A DNA stretch of 56,803 bases from Acidobacteriaceae bacterium (GCA_025350325.1 JANXYB010000042.1:1-56803), one strand, 5' to 3'. Counted from the stretch's first letter, positions 48,201-56,738 are shown. Notes: a model not told the origin generated them from the letters alone. Translations and numbers: made by a program.

Positions 48201-49578
48201 CCGCACCCGGACTTTGCGAATTGAAAAACAACGACAGAATGCCATTCAGGTATCCCGGCCCGCGATCCATCATCGCAATATTCTTGTACAGCGAAAGATT
48301 CCCTGCCCCCATGCGCAGCGGCTGCTCGGGCGCGGTGAGCAGCAGGCGCGTCAGCCCTGCCAGCCCCTTGCGTTCTGCATCTTGAGTCTTCTTGTCCGTG
48401 GCCAAGGCAAAGTAGTAGCGCGCGGCCTCGGGGAAATCCTGCACTTGTTCAAGCAGCCGTCCCAGCGTATACAGCTCATCGGCACTCCACGTAGCGCCGC
48501 TCGCGTCTTTGTGTGTCCGATACTCCGCCAGCACTGCCTTCGCGGCTTCCAGTTGCCCTTGCTGTTGAAAGATGTAAAAGAGCTTCGCTGCATCCTTCAG
48601 CGCGTCGACTCCCCCTTGTGGGTTCGCAGCCAGTCTTGCCCGCAGAGCGTCCCGCGTCTTCAGCGTTTGGTGCCCGCGCACCAGCAGGTCGTAGTAGCTC
48701 TTCACCAACTCTGCCGGCCATAGAGGCTCAAAGCTGCGATCGAAGACAGCCAGCCCATCTTTGGCCTCGCCACGGCCTGCCGCCAGTGCCGCCTCAGCCT
48801 TCACCGGAAACAGTGCTTCGCCCGGAAGCGCCTTGCGATAGCGCGCAATCAGATTTGTCGCGGCGTCAAAATCTTTCCCCTTGAGATCGAACGCCAACTC
48901 TCGTTCGTAGATCGAACCTGCCAGCGGATAACGCCGCTCCCAACCGGCATACTCCCGCGCCGCCACGCTGCGTCCAAGCGCATACCGGTCTACAACGCCC
49001 AGTGTTCGTTCCCACGCCTTCCAGGCCTGTTGCGATTCGTCCCCAGTCCACCGTTCCCGCTCGCTTGCCGCAGCGTTGCCTACCGCTTCGAGCGCCGTCA
49101 ATTCTTCTTGCGGCTTTAACCTGCGCTCGTAAAAGTCGGCCAGATCCACATGCGCCGCAGCCTTGTCGTCGGCTTTCTGTGCCCAACTGTTCCAATCGCG
49201 CTCGGCGGCCTCAAAGTCCAAAGCCTGTTCGTCTTCCATGGCCCGCAGCGCGTAGAGGGGCGAACTTTTCTGACTGCCACTGATCAGAGCAGTTAACGCA
49301 GGGCGCGCCTCTCGAGCGGACCGCCGGTAAAAGGCCTCGCCGCCGGGCAACGTCATCAGCCGGTAGAGAGCCCTCTCCACTCCTGAGCCAGACTCCGCGT
49401 TCTCGAGCCAGCGCCCCAGTCCATTTCCCGCACCGAGCATCAACCCAGGGCTTTGCCAGTAAACCAGCGAAGCTGAAGCCGTCACGCATGCCGCCGCTGC
49501 AGCCAGCATCGCTACACCGACCGGTGTAAAACTTGCCCTCGTTCCTCTCAACCCGGCGCGCTCACGGAACCACTTCAA
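42259..49578 (-). CDS. Giant TPR-repeat envelope protein (2439 residues)
   Basis: A 2439-residue protein with one N-terminal membrane helix (about 19-43) and otherwise almost wholly helical repeats of the TPR/Sel1 kind. Recognisable units include AAYVQ-type and GKLDDAVADYEQLFKLSYRD-like helices spread along the chain (for example near 45400-45600). Ala/Glu/Arg-rich composition indicates a long superhelical scaffold facing the periplasm. The last 100 residues are a charged coiled coil. It probably organises the partner proteins of the operon. It overlaps the VIT/VWA gene by 17 bases and the 582-residue gene by four bases. The frame is intact over 7.3 kb. Confidence 0.85.
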   Translation of the reverse strand: MKWFRERAGLRGTRASFTPVGVAMLAAAAACVTASASLVYWQSPGLMLGAGNGLGRWLENAESGSGVERALYRLMTLPGGEAFYRRSAREARPALTALISGSQKSSPLYALRAMEDEQALDFEAAERDWNSWAQKADDKAAAHVDLADFYERRLKPQEELTALEAVGNAAASERERWTGDESQQAWKAWERTLGVVDRYALGRSVAAREYAGWERRYPLAGSIYERELAFDLKGKDFDAATNLIARYRKALPGEALFPVKAEAALAAGRGEAKDGLAVFDRSFEPLWPAELVKSYYDLLVRGHQTLKTRDALRARLAANPQGGVDALKDAAKLFYIFQQQGQLEAAKAVLAEYRTHKDASGATWSADELYTLGRLLEQVQDFPEAARYYFALATDKKTQDAERKGLAGLTRLLLTAPEQPLRMGAGNLSLYKNIAMMDRGPGYLNGILSLFFNSQSPGAEFSTEDQLAVPYFHRAKAEEMLTDIDRRFPEAPERAELHARLMEAYAAYGEDNAVIHEGTGFLVQFQTSPRRVEVALAVGDVYSRTGQAEKEFVLYRDLLKELAAKADGVPLGVAETAYSRPPGGESGVQTGPHAAGTARSSEYAQVLDRYLSRLVALDRLPDALTVLRGELDRNPQDPGLYEKLAGFLEQNKLNAREEEVYQRAIGQFQDTSFGTGWYAKLARFYLRQKRSADYSALSRKVVGIFSGTDLEGYLRKAPAPDWTLALEVQRYAHDRFPHDLTFVRDLLAQYRSPQHYRPAEIEKLLREHWAESPDLRDQLFGLLSQSGRLDGELEALQKLTPEIGKGEWTALAQSNPAAEHFWMESCLWRSHFEECAGAAEALSAEYPADGTLGMQASSLERSLAYFHPEDTDKAVSIEKRLLSAKPDDLDTMARIGDIYADRGRIIEAAPYWTRMAEVHPGDANGYLQSATVFWDYFDFGSAAAQLRKARERLAEPALFGYQAGAIEESRGNLKGAIEQYVASSVGDKPSDESRNRLLALARRPDSRGGVDAATAGLLTTTAPSSGEINLRAGVLDAQHRKGDMAQELMQAIAKTESFDVLDAVTEAARSRALPEVQQQALSRQIALTSDPVHKLELRYQLVDLLQQRNPAAAAAEVEAIYHEHGKILGVVRATADYDWGHEHKPEAVTVLLDSADVAYAELKQNFQLEAARKLTELGDYTRSKKLLEVLLSQKPLSAETETALAENYARSGDEAGLESFYQAQLTAVQSSPLERGEKTMRLAQLRRGMISTSTLLGKWDAVADQYIALINAYPGDAGLAEGAALALGPHEQRDRLLSFYRKTVEASPRDARWSMVLARLETALEDYPAAIEAYGMAIHVRPEQKDLYISRADLEERLHKLDDAVADYEQLFKLSYRDSQWMVRAAEARARQGRGADAVKALEEAWISGRPQKATNYFDVATRLEQWGLLTEARTFAERAVEIAGADLLVDPGNQSGVSVYARIMARQRQTDAAFTRLAMARQQAESVPLAAVAQQVMKDGLAAVTSEEWRKQRIAQRSEQAGAGFALALKSMATVVGDYSTPEEKAQFAAWLRTKLAGAADGAELRTVYLPAVQAAGSADMEADLLWQFVEKSGDSNRSEVDAWLQLERSRVQLDGVGARLEALAPLVPAQQRSAMWARAAAVYRTQGDSPAELRMLETMESGRGTESQRLYELMLAERPEELVQRASVDSAAQFLLANGKPDQAMAGIAVRAVRRPPVWNKAFVGLTGLYLREHSSQVREGFIGALGGDPTIAERVAHAANRNEQLAGEVWFYYGSRFGEYLDQEKDAQAEGYLEAELEHTPERASAYTQLADYSAVAGRTEAALADYQHSLELKSDQPAVLDNIAMLEWKQGRSSDAQAAWRLAVKRLAAEIDARHVPETFWGDFAQVLRDAAANHQYPAIGPQVDALLSVYLARNGVYRVEPLLEAGYHAHDDQVQWLIDISAAANNPSDVLSAVRRSNWVLKTQMSTLLTRIVELEHRKAVAASDENNYALDEAESSLVGALLDEKKMGEARAQLARIPQNKLKSPQWLTLKMRVAEADGDLPQVVAQWKKHPEETPASNDIRNAVLQLKESSQRIVMRFVYQQAIDARDMSAPNFLGLAAIDLDEGNVADAVALLKRLTMIGANAYADTDSAAGLLEKQSRYAEAIQFLQPLAEAFPWEARYRTRLAVATLAGNAQSQGALKTLASVASDPKAKYVDRLAAAKLLKRHGAVKPATGSAELDLLARGGCPGAGEADQPYFVEARLAAADCAPDSKAKEQILRAGIAAAPGDAQMRFKYAWSAFAAGLDANALLAAEPIFARRQFGGQREWPVNGSVNEAGQALLSSTTSAKKLNAVAVAKFTWFAIHARERRHESDEALQLVQTASVRETDTARRKTFETEQKRLETDAARVEENAARAPKIHSELDQDRVVRPQLLPGMPFTVKKTTSGRDEE

Positions 49579-52018
49579 TGCGCACCTCCGCCGTGCCCAG
49601 GTTGTGCGCCATGTCTTCCGCAGTCACCGCCAGCACGTACTCGCCCGCAGGCAACGCCCCCGGAAGCAGGATTTGCCCGGTGCTGGCTCCCTGTTGACGA
49701 TCCCAGTGCAAGCTCACCGGAGCGAATCCCTCAACGCGCGCCGTCAGCGTGCGCGTACTCGCTGACGCGCTCACCTTCAGCGGAACCGCTTCACCCGCCC
49801 GGTAGCGCATACGGTCCAAATGCACTTTCACCGTCGGAGGTGTCGAAGCAATCAAAAAGTTTTTCGATTCGCGGTACACCTGCCCATTGGTATCGCGCAA
49901 CACCAGCCGCACCGGGTATGCCCCGTCTCGCATGTCGGTCGGGGCAAGAAACCGCGTCTCCCACACATCTTCGCCGCTCAGATAGCGCAGCGGTTTTTCA
50001 AGGCCAAAGGGAAATAGAGCAATCACCGAGACGATTGCATGATCGGTGTGAACCCGCAATACCGGATCGCCCGGTCTGATCACGCGGGGCCGCAACAGCG
50101 CTCGGGGTGCAGCTAGAAACGATGTGTAAGGGGTGACAAACTTGTATCTGCGCGCCAGCAAGATCACTTCATTCACCGCGGCCTCAGTCTCACCGTCTCT
50201 CTCAATCTGTTCGAGCAGGGCCTGCACTCGTGCCCCCGCCCACAGTCGGGGCAGTTGATCGTGCTCCAGTGCCTGTGCCGGCAACTCCGCCTTGGCCTCT
50301 ACCGTGAGCGCTCGCCCATCCTGCTGGCCATCCACGCTCAACGTCGCGCTTTTCTGCGGCTTCAGGTATTGGCCTACCCAGCGCGCTTCACCGCCGTCGA
50401 ATACTGCGTCCTCCAACGCATATACCTTGTCCACCGCTGCTTGTGGAGACACCGTCAGCCGCAAATCCCCAATCGGACTGCGCCCCACCTTGCCCAGAAA
50501 CTCCCCCAATTTGTAATCCACCGGCTCGCTTGACAGCACCTGCACCATCACTCCGCCATTGCGGCTCAACATGCGCAGCAAGGGCAAGTTCGCATCGTCG
50601 CCCACCGCAAATACATCGGTCTTGGGCCGGCGATCCGCGGCGATCTGCTTCCACCTGCCCGCGTACCAACTCGCAAGCTTGCCAGATTGGATTACGCCGC
50701 GTGTCGTCTGTCCGTCAGTTAGCAGAACCAGCGCCGCGCCTTCACTGCTGTCTGTTCCGCTGAACTGGCCCAGCCCCGCGTCCAGCGCTTTCTGCAAGTC
50801 CGTTCCTCCGCGCAGATGACTCTGCCGCAGCCAATTCATTGCGGCAGTTACGGTCGCCAGGTCCGCATGCGTCGGCGTTGGTTTATAGCTTTCTACTTTG
50901 GTGTTATAGAGCAATAGATTGAACCTATCTTCCGGCGCAAGCGTCCCAAGCAGTTTCGCCGCCGCCGCATAACTCCGTTCCAACTTCTCCCACTGCATCG
51001 AGAGCGACGTATCCATCAGCACGATCACCCTGCGGCCGCCCTTGCTAGAAGCCTTTTCAGATGGGCCGCCTGCCGATGTCTGTGGGACAGACAGTTGAGC
51101 CAGCGCCTCAAAGTAACCTGGTTCGCCCTGCGATTTGGCCTGCGCCTTCTTCCCCTGTTCGCTCTCGTTGCTTGCCGGGTTTTCCGCGGGTAATGGTCCG
51201 GCTATATCCGTCGCTAAGGGATTTGCGGCATTCGGGTTGCGATAGGCGACTACTTTGAGCGCATTTCCCGTCTCGTTGCTCGTCCAGACGGTTGCAAAAT
51301 CTTCGGTCAAATCAACATTCGCGGCCTCGACAGCGCCGCGCATTGTGTGCTCGTCCTGCTCTTTAATATGGAAGGGGAGTAGCTTTCCCTGGAGCGCGAA
51401 ATCTTTCATCCGTCCGGCTGAGTGCAGTTCAAAATGAATGCTGAGTCTTTTCACTTGCTGGCTCGCGTAGGCATCCGGCTTGAGCGGCAGCACAAAGTAG
51501 CTCCTGCGTGCGGACACAGCAATATGCTGGTGATACTCGATCTCCAGTCGCTTCGTACCGAATGCGGGAATGGGAACGATATGAGCGCTGAAAACCGAGG
51601 TTCGCCGCGCATCCTCTTCCGTGCGCTCACCCTGTTCCAGCAGGCCGGGATCGATGGCTTGGCTTTTCAACTCCTGGTAGATCGCTTTGGCTCGCTTTCG
51701 CTCAAGGATCACGGCAGGAATACGCACCGGCCCATCCCAAACTGCAAAATCTGACACGGTGGTTCCGCTCGGCAGTGCAAACAGGTAGTTGCCCTCCTGC
51801 GGCCGCCCGGTATGGTTGGTGAAGACCTGCCGCACCCACACTCGCGCATCGCCGTTGTCGATTCGAATCTCCACCTGCATCTCGGTAAGGGATAAGATCG
51901 CCGGGTCAGGCGCTTGCTTGTCGGCAGGTATCAGTACGCCGCTATCCGCGTGTGCAGCAGTTCGCGCGAGGAACAACAGCACCAAGATCCAACCTGCCCG
52001 TCGCAATGCTCTTTTCAT
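49562..52018 (-). CDS. Exported VIT/VWA-domain protein with Ig-like C-terminus
   Basis: 818 residues from the ATG at 52018. The frame stays open to 52321, but that extension is out-of-frame propeller sequence and starts nowhere useful. Residues 1-23 are a signal peptide. The VIT domain (about 40-170) contains ERKRAKAIYQELKSQAIDP. The VWA domain (about 328-500) has the MIDAS sequence DTSLS (336-340), so metal-dependent ligand binding is likely. The C-terminal 120 residues form macroglobulin/Ig-like strands (TVKVHLDRMRYRAGEAVPLK). The start overlaps the propeller gene stop by four bases. VIT/VWA proteins act in adhesion and complex assembly. Confidence 0.88.
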   Translation of the reverse strand: MKRALRRAGWILVLLFLARTAAHADSGVLIPADKQAPDPAILSLTEMQVEIRIDNGDARVWVRQVFTNHTGRPQEGNYLFALPSGTTVSDFAVWDGPVRIPAVILERKRAKAIYQELKSQAIDPGLLEQGERTEEDARRTSVFSAHIVPIPAFGTKRLEIEYHQHIAVSARRSYFVLPLKPDAYASQQVKRLSIHFELHSAGRMKDFALQGKLLPFHIKEQDEHTMRGAVEAANVDLTEDFATVWTSNETGNALKVVAYRNPNAANPLATDIAGPLPAENPASNESEQGKKAQAKSQGEPGYFEALAQLSVPQTSAGGPSEKASSKGGRRVIVLMDTSLSMQWEKLERSYAAAAKLLGTLAPEDRFNLLLYNTKVESYKPTPTHADLATVTAAMNWLRQSHLRGGTDLQKALDAGLGQFSGTDSSEGAALVLLTDGQTTRGVIQSGKLASWYAGRWKQIAADRRPKTDVFAVGDDANLPLLRMLSRNGGVMVQVLSSEPVDYKLGEFLGKVGRSPIGDLRLTVSPQAAVDKVYALEDAVFDGGEARWVGQYLKPQKSATLSVDGQQDGRALTVEAKAELPAQALEHDQLPRLWAGARVQALLEQIERDGETEAAVNEVILLARRYKFVTPYTSFLAAPRALLRPRVIRPGDPVLRVHTDHAIVSVIALFPFGLEKPLRYLSGEDVWETRFLAPTDMRDGAYPVRLVLRDTNGQVYRESKNFLIASTPPTVKVHLDRMRYRAGEAVPLKVSASASTRTLTARVEGFAPVSLHWDRQQGASTGQILLPGALPAGEYVLAVTAEDMAHNLGTAEVRIEVVP

Positions 52019-54042
52019 TGCAATCTGTCTTCCGAAATCTTCACCAGCCCGCTTTCCGTGCCCACATACACGACTCCGTCTCGTACCGCCAGCGCCGTCA
52101 CATTCAGCGAAGGCAAGCCCGCAGTGACCGTTCTCCATCGGGTGCCGGTCGCATCGCCCACCAACAGACCCTGGCTGAGCGTCCCTGCCAAAACCATACG
52201 TCCATCTGCCACCATGGCGGTGGGATTCACGACCATCCCTGTGCGCGTCGCATCGGTCGCTGTAACGCTGCCGTTGGCCGCAAGGCGCAAGACGCCTGCG
52301 CCATAAGTGCCCACCAGCCACTCATTGCCAACGGCTGCCAGTCCGGTGATCCAGTTATGCTTCAAACCCGAGGTGGCTATGGTCAGATTTCTGCGGACCT
52401 GTTCTCCCGCCAGCAGCGAGAGGCCTCCCAGCGTTCCGGCGACAAGCTCATTGCCGCTCGCACCCAGCGCATAGACGTGGTTATTCACGAGCCCCTGAAA
52501 CGCATAAAGACTATGCGCGCCCGTCTGGTCAAGGAATGTTATTCCCGCTGGAGTTGCCAGCGCCATGCCTTCGCCATACAAAGCCACGTCGCTAACATGA
52601 TCGGCAATCAATCCAGCCTCACGCCCCAGCATCTGTTTCTGGCGTCCATCGCGGTCAAACATCACCAGCCCATTGGCCGTAGCCACTGCCACCGCTCCGT
52701 GACGCGCGTCCTCCACGATTCGGTTAACGCAGAACACGTGCTCATTCTCCACATGCTCAGTCTTCCCACCCGTGGCAGGCACCACATCCATACCGCGATC
52801 GAAGTACCCTATCCAGAGCCGCCCATCAGACGCTGCGAGCAGCGCGGAAACATTGCTGTCCGCAAGATCTGAACTTCCGCCGCCAAGTATTCTGCGCCAT
52901 GAGCCGTCCTGACCCTGCTTGAGAAGTCCATCGCTGAGCAGTGCGTAGCGGTTATCTCCGATAGTTAAGAATTGCTCTACTGAGATAGGTCTGGGCTCGA
53001 AGTCCACGGCTATAGCTCTGCCATTCAAGCTCCGTGAATGAATGGGATTTTCAGCTGCTGCAGAAAGGTCCTCGTCAACCCGAGCCCTGATCGGTCTTCT
53101 GGGATTGCTGTTGGTCTCCGGCCCGGCTAGCGAAACCCGGAGGATTCCAGCTTCCATCTGGCCCACTAGCAACGAATCCCCATCCGCTATCAATGCATGG
53201 GCGAATCTGCCCTTAGCCAAGACCCGCGCAACCTTACCGTCACGCATCTCCGCCACTCCCATCGGAGTGCCGACATACGCGCGTCCGGCATTAGCTCCAT
53301 CTGCTGCGATAGCAATGTGCTCAACCCGGCGGTCCGGGAGTTGCTGCTCTTCACCAATGCGTTCCGTTTGACCGCCGTGCCAATGCAGCAGCCCGTCGTT
53401 CAGCGTGCCGACCCACAAGTCGCCTTCCGTCCCTGCGAGCGCCGTGACGTAGACGTTGTCCGTGGTAGGGTGGAATCTTTGTAGCGTCGCGCCGTCATAT
53501 ATGAGTAGGCCGAGCTTGGCCGTGCCGATCAGCAGCCGCCCACTGGCAAGCGGCAGCACAGCGGTCACCTCTCGTGCTTCTACCCGGGAGCCCAGAATCT
53601 GCCGAAACGTGTGGCCGTCAAACGACACAATTCCCGCACCGAAAGTGGCAATCAGCAACTCCGGTTGATGTGCACCGGTCAACATACCCACCGCGAGCTG
53701 CCCCAAAGGGGCGGCGGGTAACTCAATTCCTGTTCTGAAAACATGCTCCAACGTCCCGTCGGTCGCGTATACGTATAGCCCGCTCCGGCCAGTCAGATAG
53801 AGGTGACCCTGGTACATCAGAAAGCTCTTGAAGTTGCCGGGCCCGTCGATTCTTTCGAAACCGGGATTGGGCTGAGGTTCAAGCGTGCGAACTTCCAGCC
53901 CTGGTTGCGCTCCGCGCGCTACCTCACGCCTTGCACCGCCGAGCGCGCGCTGTGCGCGCCAGGCAACCACTCCGACCGCTACAAGACACAGCAGTGCAGC
54001 CGCGATTGCAGTAACCGCAACAGCCCCGATGTTACGTTTCAT
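52015..54042 (-). CDS. Membrane-anchored two-component-type propeller protein (first gene of the envelope operon)
   Basis: 675 residues with an N-terminal membrane helix (about 7-28). The rest is a beta-propeller of Reg_prop-like blades: LYLTGRSGLYVYATDG, LLIATFGAGIVSFDG, LLIGTAKLGLLIYDG, LWVGTLNDGLLHW, and later similar blades to the C-terminus (VYVGTESGLVKIS). Such blades are the sensor part of hybrid two-component proteins, but here no kinase follows, so it is a stand-alone periplasmic binding or sensing subunit. It begins the operon. The promoter must lie in 54043-54287. Confidence 0.83.
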   Translation of the reverse strand: MKRNIGAVAVTAIAAALLCLVAVGVVAWRAQRALGGARREVARGAQPGLEVRTLEPQPNPGFERIDGPGNFKSFLMYQGHLYLTGRSGLYVYATDGTLEHVFRTGIELPAAPLGQLAVGMLTGAHQPELLIATFGAGIVSFDGHTFRQILGSRVEAREVTAVLPLASGRLLIGTAKLGLLIYDGATLQRFHPTTDNVYVTALAGTEGDLWVGTLNDGLLHWHGGQTERIGEEQQLPDRRVEHIAIAADGANAGRAYVGTPMGVAEMRDGKVARVLAKGRFAHALIADGDSLLVGQMEAGILRVSLAGPETNSNPRRPIRARVDEDLSAAAENPIHSRSLNGRAIAVDFEPRPISVEQFLTIGDNRYALLSDGLLKQGQDGSWRRILGGGSSDLADSNVSALLAASDGRLWIGYFDRGMDVVPATGGKTEHVENEHVFCVNRIVEDARHGAVAVATANGLVMFDRDGRQKQMLGREAGLIADHVSDVALYGEGMALATPAGITFLDQTGAHSLYAFQGLVNNHVYALGASGNELVAGTLGGLSLLAGEQVRRNLTIATSGLKHNWITGLAAVGNEWLVGTYGAGVLRLAANGSVTATDATRTGMVVNPTAMVADGRMVLAGTLSQGLLVGDATGTRWRTVTAGLPSLNVTALAVRDGVVYVGTESGLVKISEDRLQ

Positions 54043-54287
54043 TGAGGATTCTCTTAGTTGGGCAGGATCAGACTGACAATAGCGCAGAAGTCAACCAAAC
54101 GCAAATGCTCATCCACGGCCCCGCATCGCGTGTCACACACCGCCCATTATGTAATTCGATTCGCCCGCTCGAAGGGTGTAATTCCGTTTTCACGCCGCGT
54201 CAAGGTTCAAAGCAGCGGCTATCTAAATGGCGCAAGCGGCGATAAATGCGATCCGGCTCTTTCGCACCCAAAGGCGCTAAGACCCAG
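54043..54287 (-). promoter_or_regulatory. Presumed promoter region of the envelope operon
   Basis: 245 bases between the divergently unrelated GH39-like gene end and the propeller start. On the minus strand a TTGACG is followed 16 bases later by TTACAC, and further on TACATAAT appears (about 54136 on the plus strand). Either could serve as a promoter, but neither is strong. No terminator hairpin with T-run was seen, though one would be expected after the GH39-like gene, which reads toward this operon. Confidence 0.3.
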
Positions 54288-56738
54288 TCACTGCGCTACT
54301 TTTAGCGCGACCACGGAATAACCCGGGACATAAACTGAAGTAGCATATCCGCTGCTGGAGCAATCAAGGTGGATAGATTGTGTAGCAATCTGCTGATTGC
54401 TGCTGTTAAGCAGAAATTCCGTCGCTCCAGTTGCAGCAGAACAATTGCGAGCCATCGCAATCGGAACAGCAGGGTAATCCGTCGCAGAGGTATTCACGAT
54501 GACGACCTCGTCGCTAGTACCAGACGTGAAAGCGGCCGTCAGCAGGTTTCCATTGCTCGACGCGGACGGCACCATGGAGCCTCCCGAAACCAGGCCTAGA
54601 TACTGAGGTGCTTCAAGCAATTGCAGACTGTAGTACTGCGGGTACGGGGTAGCTGTGCTCGCCCCTGCGTTCTTGCAGTCCATCGCCGCGTCCAATGGAG
54701 CCGCAATACAAAACGGAGGATTGTTCGCAGCATAGTAAAGAAGCTTGCTCGGAATTTGGACATTATTGAAGGCTGCAGTCTTGAGTAAGTCAACGAAGAA
54801 CATTGTGTTCCAAATCGGAGAATAGATAGGACTATTCCGGCAGCAATCGCCGAGAAATGTCCAATCTGAATTGTACTCATCGACATAAATGGGAGTGGGC
54901 AGCGCATTGGACAGCGATCCCTGCTTGACCAGAGTCGCTACCTTGGCATAGAGAGAAGGCAGACTCGACGCGCCTGTTTGCGTGAGCGCCAGCAGGGACG
55001 GAGTTCCTGTTCCGCCGGACCAGGTCATGCCTTGGTTCACCTGTGCTGTGCCCGCGGCGTAATAGTGGAAAGACACAAAGTCAAGGTAGGGCGAGGTCTG
55101 AGGGTTGCTCAACAGTGCCGGTAACCAGGTGTCTCCTGTCCATGCCGGCGATGCTAATGCCGGGCCTCCGATTCGCACGGTAACTCCGTCTGCTGTCGCA
55201 GCCTGCCGAATCGCCGGAGCCATGGCGGCAAAGATCTTCATGTATTGAGTCAGCTTGGCGGCATAAGTATTCTGAGGGGCGCATAAACCGCCGCCATCTG
55301 GCTCGTTCCAGATTTCATAGTCTGTTACTAAACCCGGAAACTGCTGGTCAATGTGTTGCACATAAGCGGCCGCCAACGCCCCCATGGCGTTTGCATCCGT
55401 AGGATAGGCATGCATGGGATCTACGTTAGCCGGGCAAGGGTTTGGAACCGGTTGAAGACTGGGGGGAGTGTAGTCCATCTCCAGAATCACTTGAAGATTC
55501 GCGTTCCTGGCATAGGTTAGATTTGCATCGAGCATGCTCCAGTCCGGTGTAGGCCCGTTTCTGTAGGTGTATTCGATGTTCGCGTGAAACCGGGTATAGT
55601 TCAGACTCGCCTGGCTCATGTAGTTCAAGATGTTGCTGTGCATCCCGCCACCAGCGTTGACCCCCAGTATGTTGGTCGCGATCGGCGCATTACTTGCAGG
55701 TGGACCCGTGAAATCGGATGTAATCGTAAACGATACGGGAGTACTAATCGTGTCGGAAGCAATGTTGGTATAAGCGGTGCCGCCGGCAATGGTCGCTGTA
55801 ATCGTGCATACAGCTCCCGGTGCGGCCGAAGCCGTAAAGACGCCTGCTGCACTAATGCTGCCGCAAGATGTAGTCCACGTAACCGGCGAGTTAGCGGTGA
55901 ACTGCTGCGTTTGGCCCTGTGCAGTCGTAGCTACCGTGGGAGTGATGACGAGTGGAGACGAGACAATTGCATTGGTAGATGCGATTTGGCCGCTGCCGTC
56001 CGTGGCTTGGGCCGTGATCGTGCAAGTGGTCGGAGTCAAGGGGGCGGTGAAGATACCCGATGCTGCGATCGTCCCACAAGAGGAGGCATAGGTCGCGTTG
56101 CTACTGGTCGCAATCTGCTGAGTCGCGCCTTCTGGAACAGTCGGGTTAAGTGGACTGATGGTCAGCGGCGTAGCAACTTGAGCAGTGATCGAATCGTAAC
56201 CGTACACGGTGTATTTCGGCACGCCAGTCGAGATGCCTTCGATGGTGCACGGCGTCCCGACCGGTCCGCTCGCCGTATAAAGACCGTTAGAACTGATTGT
56301 CCCGCATTTTGCAACCCACGTCACGGGCATGCTTGCCGTGAATTGTTGGGTCTGCCCTTGCGGCGTCCTCGCCGACACCGGCGTCATGATGATTGGAGAT
56401 ACGACTGTAACGCTCGCCGTTGTACTTCCACTGCCGTCTGTGGCAGTTGCGGTTATGGCGCAGGATGTACTTGGATAGAGAGGTGCCTTGAAAAGGCCCG
56501 TAGAAGATATGCTGCCGCAGTTTGTGGTCCACGTTGTTGGAGTGCTGGACGTGAACTGCAGAGTCGCGTTTTCCTGAACGATGGCCGAGGAGGGAGAAAC
56601 GGTTCCCGCGAGACCATGCAAGCAAGTGCTAACTAACAACCCAAGAACGAGAGCGCGCGACGGGGGTAAGCACTCGGAAATTGCGGACGCAATACGATCT
56701 GAAGTTATTTTTATCTTTGCCCAAATAAAAAGAGACAC
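54288..56738 (-). CDS. Exported four-Ig-repeat protein with GH39-like (clan A) glycosidase domain
   Basis: 816 residues from a GTG at 56738, with GGAG eight bases before. An N-terminal signal/anchor (about 25-46) is followed by four Ig-like repeats of about 70 residues (46-113, 117-190, 192-262, 263-333). Each has a CGxIS motif and a second Cys (74/93, 145/164, 221/239, 292/311), implying disulfides. The C-terminal TIM barrel (about 340-700) carries YEIWNEPDG (acid/base Glu 479) and IYVDEYNSD (nucleophile Glu 621), as in GH39/clan A enzymes, and then a beta domain. It probably degrades plant or microbial polysaccharide outside the cell. Confidence 0.8.
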   Translation of the reverse strand: MSLFIWAKIKITSDRIASAISECLPPSRALVLGLLVSTCLHGLAGTVSPSSAIVQENATLQFTSSTPTTWTTNCGSISSTGLFKAPLYPSTSCAITATATDGSGSTTASVTVVSPIIMTPVSARTPQGQTQQFTASMPVTWVAKCGTISSNGLYTASGPVGTPCTIEGISTGVPKYTVYGYDSITAQVATPLTISPLNPTVPEGATQQIATSSNATYASSCGTIAASGIFTAPLTPTTCTITAQATDGSGQIASTNAIVSSPLVITPTVATTAQGQTQQFTANSPVTWTTSCGSISAAGVFTASAAPGAVCTITATIAGGTAYTNIASDTISTPVSFTITSDFTGPPASNAPIATNILGVNAGGGMHSNILNYMSQASLNYTRFHANIEYTYRNGPTPDWSMLDANLTYARNANLQVILEMDYTPPSLQPVPNPCPANVDPMHAYPTDANAMGALAAAYVQHIDQQFPGLVTDYEIWNEPDGGGLCAPQNTYAAKLTQYMKIFAAMAPAIRQAATADGVTVRIGGPALASPAWTGDTWLPALLSNPQTSPYLDFVSFHYYAAGTAQVNQGMTWSGGTGTPSLLALTQTGASSLPSLYAKVATLVKQGSLSNALPTPIYVDEYNSDWTFLGDCCRNSPIYSPIWNTMFFVDLLKTAAFNNVQIPSKLLYYAANNPPFCIAAPLDAAMDCKNAGASTATPYPQYYSLQLLEAPQYLGLVSGGSMVPSASSNGNLLTAAFTSGTSDEVVIVNTSATDYPAVPIAMARNCSAATGATEFLLNSSNQQIATQSIHLDCSSSGYATSVYVPGYSVVALKVAQ

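Noticed and set aside
47938..48723. Plus-strand open frame of 261 codons inside the TPR gene
   Set aside because: It is a shadow of the high-GC TPR gene. The Arg/Gln/His-rich product has no domain features, and the minus strand has the convincing repeat protein.
55584..56636. Long open frame (350 codons) on the plus strand
   Set aside because: It is the complement of the Ig-repeat region of the GH39-like gene. Its Arg/Gly/Cys-rich translation has no family features and no ribosome site.
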